A DNA stretch of 34,672 bases from Gammaproteobacteria bacterium. GTDB lineage: Bacteria > Pseudomonadota > Gammaproteobacteria > Steroidobacterales > Steroidobacteraceae. Below the pieces are notes generated by a model, which saw only the letters and a program-made list of their open reading frames with translations, did no database searches and was not told the origin of the DNA. The stretch covers positions 1-34,672 of the forward strand of contig JAQGOF010000236.1 in the NCBI GenBank assembly GCA_028293745.1, given 5' to 3'. The position numbers and the translations under genes are program-made. Shown piece after piece: positions 32,448 through 34,672 of this stretch. Within the stretch, counting starts at the first letter, position 1. Each line of letters begins with the position of its first letter.

Positions 32448-33413
32448 ATGGATCTGAGATCAATCCGGTATTTTGTGGCTGCTGCCGAGCAGCTCCATTT
32501 CGGGCGCGCGGCCGACAAAATGAATGTGGTGCAGCCCGCCATCAGTCAGCAAATCAAACATCTGGAGGAAGAGCTGGGAATTCTGCTCTTCGAGCGGGTG
32601 GGTAACGCGGTCATCTTGACCGAGGCCGGCCGGCAGATGCTTCCTGAATGTCGCAAGTTGCTCCGCCTCGCCGAGGACTCCGTTCGCATCGCCCAGAACG
32701 CCGGCCAGGGCGGCGACGGCATCGTGCGCTTCGGGTTTGTGGACAATGCGGTCTGCGCACTCCTGCCGCCGCTGTTGAAGGAGTTTCGGGCGCAACATCC
32801 GCGAGTCGAGCTGAAGCTTCAGGCGCTCGACCGGCAAAGCCAGATTGCAGCCCTCAAAGACCAGACCATCGATGTTGGACTGCTGCCGGAACCGATCTGC
32901 GAAGAGCGTTTTTCCTACCAGCGGTTCGTGTCAGCGCCTCTGGTCGTCGCCTTGCCGCAGGGCCATCGCTTGGCCGCGCGCACCAGCCTGCGGATCGCCG
33001 AGCTCGAACATGAGCCCTTCATTCTGTTTCCCGCCGCTCTGCGCTCGCGGATCTACGAGATTATTCTCGCCGCGTGCGCCATCGCAGGATTCACACCTCA
33101 GGTGGCCGAAGAAGCCAACCAGATCCACACGTGCCTCGCGCTCGTCGATGCGGGAGTTGGCGTTACGTTGTTGCCGAGTTGGGCCGTGAGCAAGGGCGTA
33201 CACGATGTTGTATTCCGGCCCCTCGTGGATGCATCGACGACCTACGCACTGGCGTTTGCCTGGCGGCGGGACACGGAGTTTCCCGCTCTCAAGGGGCTTC
33301 TGGAAGTCGCCCGAGGCGTCGCGTCAGAAGTCGGCACCGCCTCTTCATCGGTCCGCCCGCCTCGCGATGCGGTCAAGTCCCGATCACGGAACGTGACTGC
33401 AGGATCAAAATAG
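32448..33413 (+). CDS. LysR family transcriptional regulator 3
   Basis: The 321-residue protein begins MDLRSIRYFVAAAEQLHFGR, with a helix-turn-helix ending PAISQQIKHLEEE. The effector domain has VRFGFVDNAVCALLPP and EEANQIHTCLALVDAGVG, matching the aromatics-type subgroup and closely resembling LysR 2. ATG 32448 is chosen for the canonical start; an in-frame ATG at 32433 lies just before the nine-G run, and the frame is open back to 32244. The C-terminus has an extra basic tail of about 25 residues (VRPPRDAVKSRSRNV) not seen in LysR 1 or 2. It is divergent from the KstD-like gene and is followed by two SnoaL-fold genes on the same strand. Confidence 0.92.
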   Translation: MDLRSIRYFVAAAEQLHFGRAADKMNVVQPAISQQIKHLEEELGILLFERVGNAVILTEAGRQMLPECRKLLRLAEDSVRIAQNAGQGGDGIVRFGFVDNAVCALLPPLLKEFRAQHPRVELKLQALDRQSQIAALKDQTIDVGLLPEPICEERFSYQRFVSAPLVVALPQGHRLAARTSLRIAELEHEPFILFPAALRSRIYEIILAACAIAGFTPQVAEEANQIHTCLALVDAGVGVTLLPSWAVSKGVHDVVFRPLVDASTTYALAFAWRRDTEFPALKGLLEVARGVASEVGTASSSVRPPRDAVKSRSRNVTAGSK

Positions 33414-33515
33414 GTTAGTGGACATCGGCAGCGGTCCTCATCGAAAGTAGCCTCAACAGGGGCGATGAGACTCAAAGGTCTCGTGGGCCTATTTTCAGGC
33501 GGAAGACCCTCCCGT

Positions 33516-33944
33516 ATGTCGAAACTGCTGACACCGCTGGAGATCGCGACCGGCATACAGGAAAACTACATCGGGCTCACCGTGGCGACCGCCCGGCGCT
33601 ATATTGCCGAGGACTGCGTCGTCCATGAAGCCACGTCCCTGCCGTTTGGGGGCGAGTGGCGCGGTCCGGAAGGTTTTGTGGAGCTGATGCAGGCCATACA
33701 GCGGACCTTTTCCAACTTCCGCTTCACGCCCGCCGCGATCGTCACCGACCATGAAGAGCAACTCGCCTTCCGTGGGCGAGTCAGTGGCGATACTCCACAC
33801 GGTCGCTTTGATATTCCCTTCGTCGAATACTGGACCTGCCGCAACGGCAAGGTCTGCGAGGCCTTTGCCATGTGGTTCGACACCAAACTCGTGATGGACC
33901 TGTACCAGGACACCCGCGCGGATGCACGAGGAATGAGCCTGTGA
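33516..33944 (+). CDS. SnoaL-like NTF2-fold protein
   Basis: The 142-residue SnoaL-like protein has an early EDCVVHEATSLPFGGEWRGPEGFVELM, the usual helix-strand section that places an Asp/His near the cavity. ATG 33516 is used, with GGAAG 10-11 bases upstream; an upstream ATG at 33465 is possible. The stop overlaps the GTG start of the BaiE-like gene (GTGA), so the two are made together and may act in sequence or as a mixed complex. Members of the fold serve as isomerases, dehydratases or hydrolases on ring substrates; the reaction is not assigned. Confidence 0.86.
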   Translation: MSKLLTPLEIATGIQENYIGLTVATARRYIAEDCVVHEATSLPFGGEWRGPEGFVELMQAIQRTFSNFRFTPAAIVTDHEEQLAFRGRVSGDTPHGRFDIPFVEYWTCRNGKVCEAFAMWFDTKLVMDLYQDTRADARGMSL

Positions 33945-34453
33945 CGAAGCTGGAAGAACTGGTCGAATTCCACGAGATCACCCAGCTCAAGTACCGGTAT
34001 GTGCGCGCGTTGGATACCCACGACTGGAAGCTCATGGAGCAATGCTTTACGGAAGATGCCCACGCCTGGTTCGCCGGTGGGAAACAGACTGAGCGGGGCC
34101 GCGCCAACATCGTGAAGCTCCTGCACCGGCTCGTTCCATCGAATCTGGTGAGCAGTCACGTCGTCATGCATCCGGAGCTCACCCTGACCGCACCCACGAC
34201 CGCAACGGGTATCTGGCGCATGCAGGATAGCGTGTACTTCCAGGGACCCAACCCGGCTTTTGCACACGGCAACATCCAGGGCGGGGAAGCGATGTTTGGT
34301 GCCGGCTACTACCACGAGGAGTACCGCAAGGAGCGCGACGGCTGGAAAATCTCCAGCATCGGCTACGTCCGCATTTTCGAAGTGATCGAGCGGGGGGCCA
34401 TCGGCCAAGGCGTCGAGCTCAGCGTCGAGCCGTCCCGCGGCATGCGCACCTGA
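33941..34453 (+). CDS. BaiE-like SnoaL dehydratase (bile acid 7-alpha-dehydratase family)
   Basis: The 170-residue protein aligns along its length with bile acid 7-alpha-dehydratase BaiE of Clostridium scindens, as I recall that sequence. All four BaiE catalytic residues have counterparts: Y20 (BaiE Y30), D25 (D35, same spacing), H73 (H83) and R144 (R146 in GYVRI). TATGIW matches TATGRW, and GAGYYHEEY with GWKISSIGYVRIFE matches the final strands. BaiE removes the 7-hydroxyl of a 3-oxo-4-ene bile acid CoA ester. Here the enzyme may dehydrate a hydroxylated ring ketone. GTG 33941 overlaps the previous stop; an open frame from 33872 is less likely. Scytalone dehydratase-like folds are the main alternative. 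The steroid substrate is inferred. Confidence 0.82.
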   Translation: MTKLEELVEFHEITQLKYRYVRALDTHDWKLMEQCFTEDAHAWFAGGKQTERGRANIVKLLHRLVPSNLVSSHVVMHPELTLTAPTTATGIWRMQDSVYFQGPNPAFAHGNIQGGEAMFGAGYYHEEYRKERDGWKISSIGYVRIFEVIERGAIGQGVELSVEPSRGMRT

Positions 34454-34511
34454 CGGTCTGCACCCGCATCGAAGCGCACTGGCGAGGCGATTTCCGGCCC
34501 GGATGTTTCTG

Positions 34512-34536
34512 GCCGCCGCGCAGGAAGCGCCGCGGC
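34512..34536. terminator. Candidate GC-rich hairpin between convergent genes
   Basis: A 10 bp stem with one mismatch (GCCGCCGCGC and GCGCCGCGGC) around an AGGAA loop lies between the BaiE-like stop and the stop of the last partial gene. No U-tract follows, so a classical rho-independent terminator is doubtful. Confidence 0.3.
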
Positions 34537-34548
34537 ACGCCTGGGGGC

Positions 34549-34672
34549 CTAAGAGTCCAGGCGGCTGTTCTGGGGAAACAGATTGCGTCGCGCCTCGGCA
34601 TCAATGTCCGTCTTGAACTGATGGCGTGTGGCAAGCGCCGTCGCGCGCTGGGCCGCCGGTCGAGCGCTGATC
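34549..34672 (-). CDS. C-terminal fragment of unrecognised protein (rest outside window)
   Basis: A frame is open from the window edge to a TAG at 34549-34551. The visible 40 residues end in RHQFKTDIDAEARRNLFPQNSRLDS, which reads like normal protein sequence. The gene is convergent with the BaiE-like gene. I do not recognise the family, and with so little sequence no function is offered. Confidence 0.5.
   Translation of the reverse strand, partial: ISARPAAQRATALATRHQFKTDIDAEARRNLFPQNSRLDS

Noticed and set aside
34419..34634. A 71-codon minus-strand open frame
   Set aside because: Its composition is Arg/Pro rich and it competes with the partial frame ending at 34549, which reads more like protein.

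Overview
The window is a dense, high-GC proteobacterial catabolic region. It has a TonB-dependent receptor with an EVVVTANKR-type plug start, many 1-4 bp start/stop overlaps, and LysR and Rrf2 regulators. It could come from a gammaproteobacterium of the Steroidobacter/Nevskia kind or from a sphingomonad; the sequence alone does not decide. I see no rRNA, tRNA, CRISPR array, insertion sequence or phage gene.

Layout. (1) 1-1328: a truncated, apparently Tat-exported LanC-like protein. (2) 1435-5148: an aldehyde dehydrogenase and an Old Yellow Enzyme-type reductase, divergent from an Rrf2 regulator that runs tail-to-tail into a second, paralogous Rrf2 gene. (3) 5319-6218: LysR regulator 1. (4) 6246-23068: fifteen minus-strand genes, mostly overlapping or a few bases apart, that look like one operon. 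In transcription order they are the TonB receptor, two SDRs, a GMC oxidoreductase, a hydroxypyruvate isomerase-like TIM barrel, gentisate 1,2-dioxygenase, fumarylpyruvate hydrolase, maleylpyruvate isomerase, a limonene-epoxide-hydrolase-like protein, a P450, an SDR, a three-subunit periplasmic-type molybdenum aldehyde oxidase (PaoABC-like) and a second P450. (5) 23514-28906: a divergent plus-strand operon of a ThDP enzyme, a gamma-resorcylate-decarboxylase-like amidohydrolase and two MFS transporters. (6) 28971-34453: a SnoaL-like protein, LysR 2 coupled to a 3-ketosteroid-dehydrogenase-like flavoprotein, then a divergent set of LysR 3, a SnoaL-like protein and a BaiE-like (bile acid 7-alpha-dehydratase) protein. 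(7) The last 124 bases hold the C-terminus of an unrecognised minus-strand gene.

How it may work together (inference). A hydrophobic, probably polycyclic or terpenoid/aromatic compound enters through the TonB receptor. P450s, the epoxide-hydrolase-like protein, GMC enzyme, SDRs, aldehyde oxidase and aldehyde dehydrogenase would oxidise it. The KstD-like dehydrogenase, OYE reductase and SnoaL/BaiE-like dehydratases would desaturate, reduce or dehydrate rings. The ThDP enzyme and amidohydrolase would cleave C-C or carboxyl bonds. A gentisate-type ring would then be opened to pyruvate and fumarate. The substrate is not determined by the sequence. The combination of a complete gentisate module with steroid-type ring enzymes in one regulated block is the most interesting feature.
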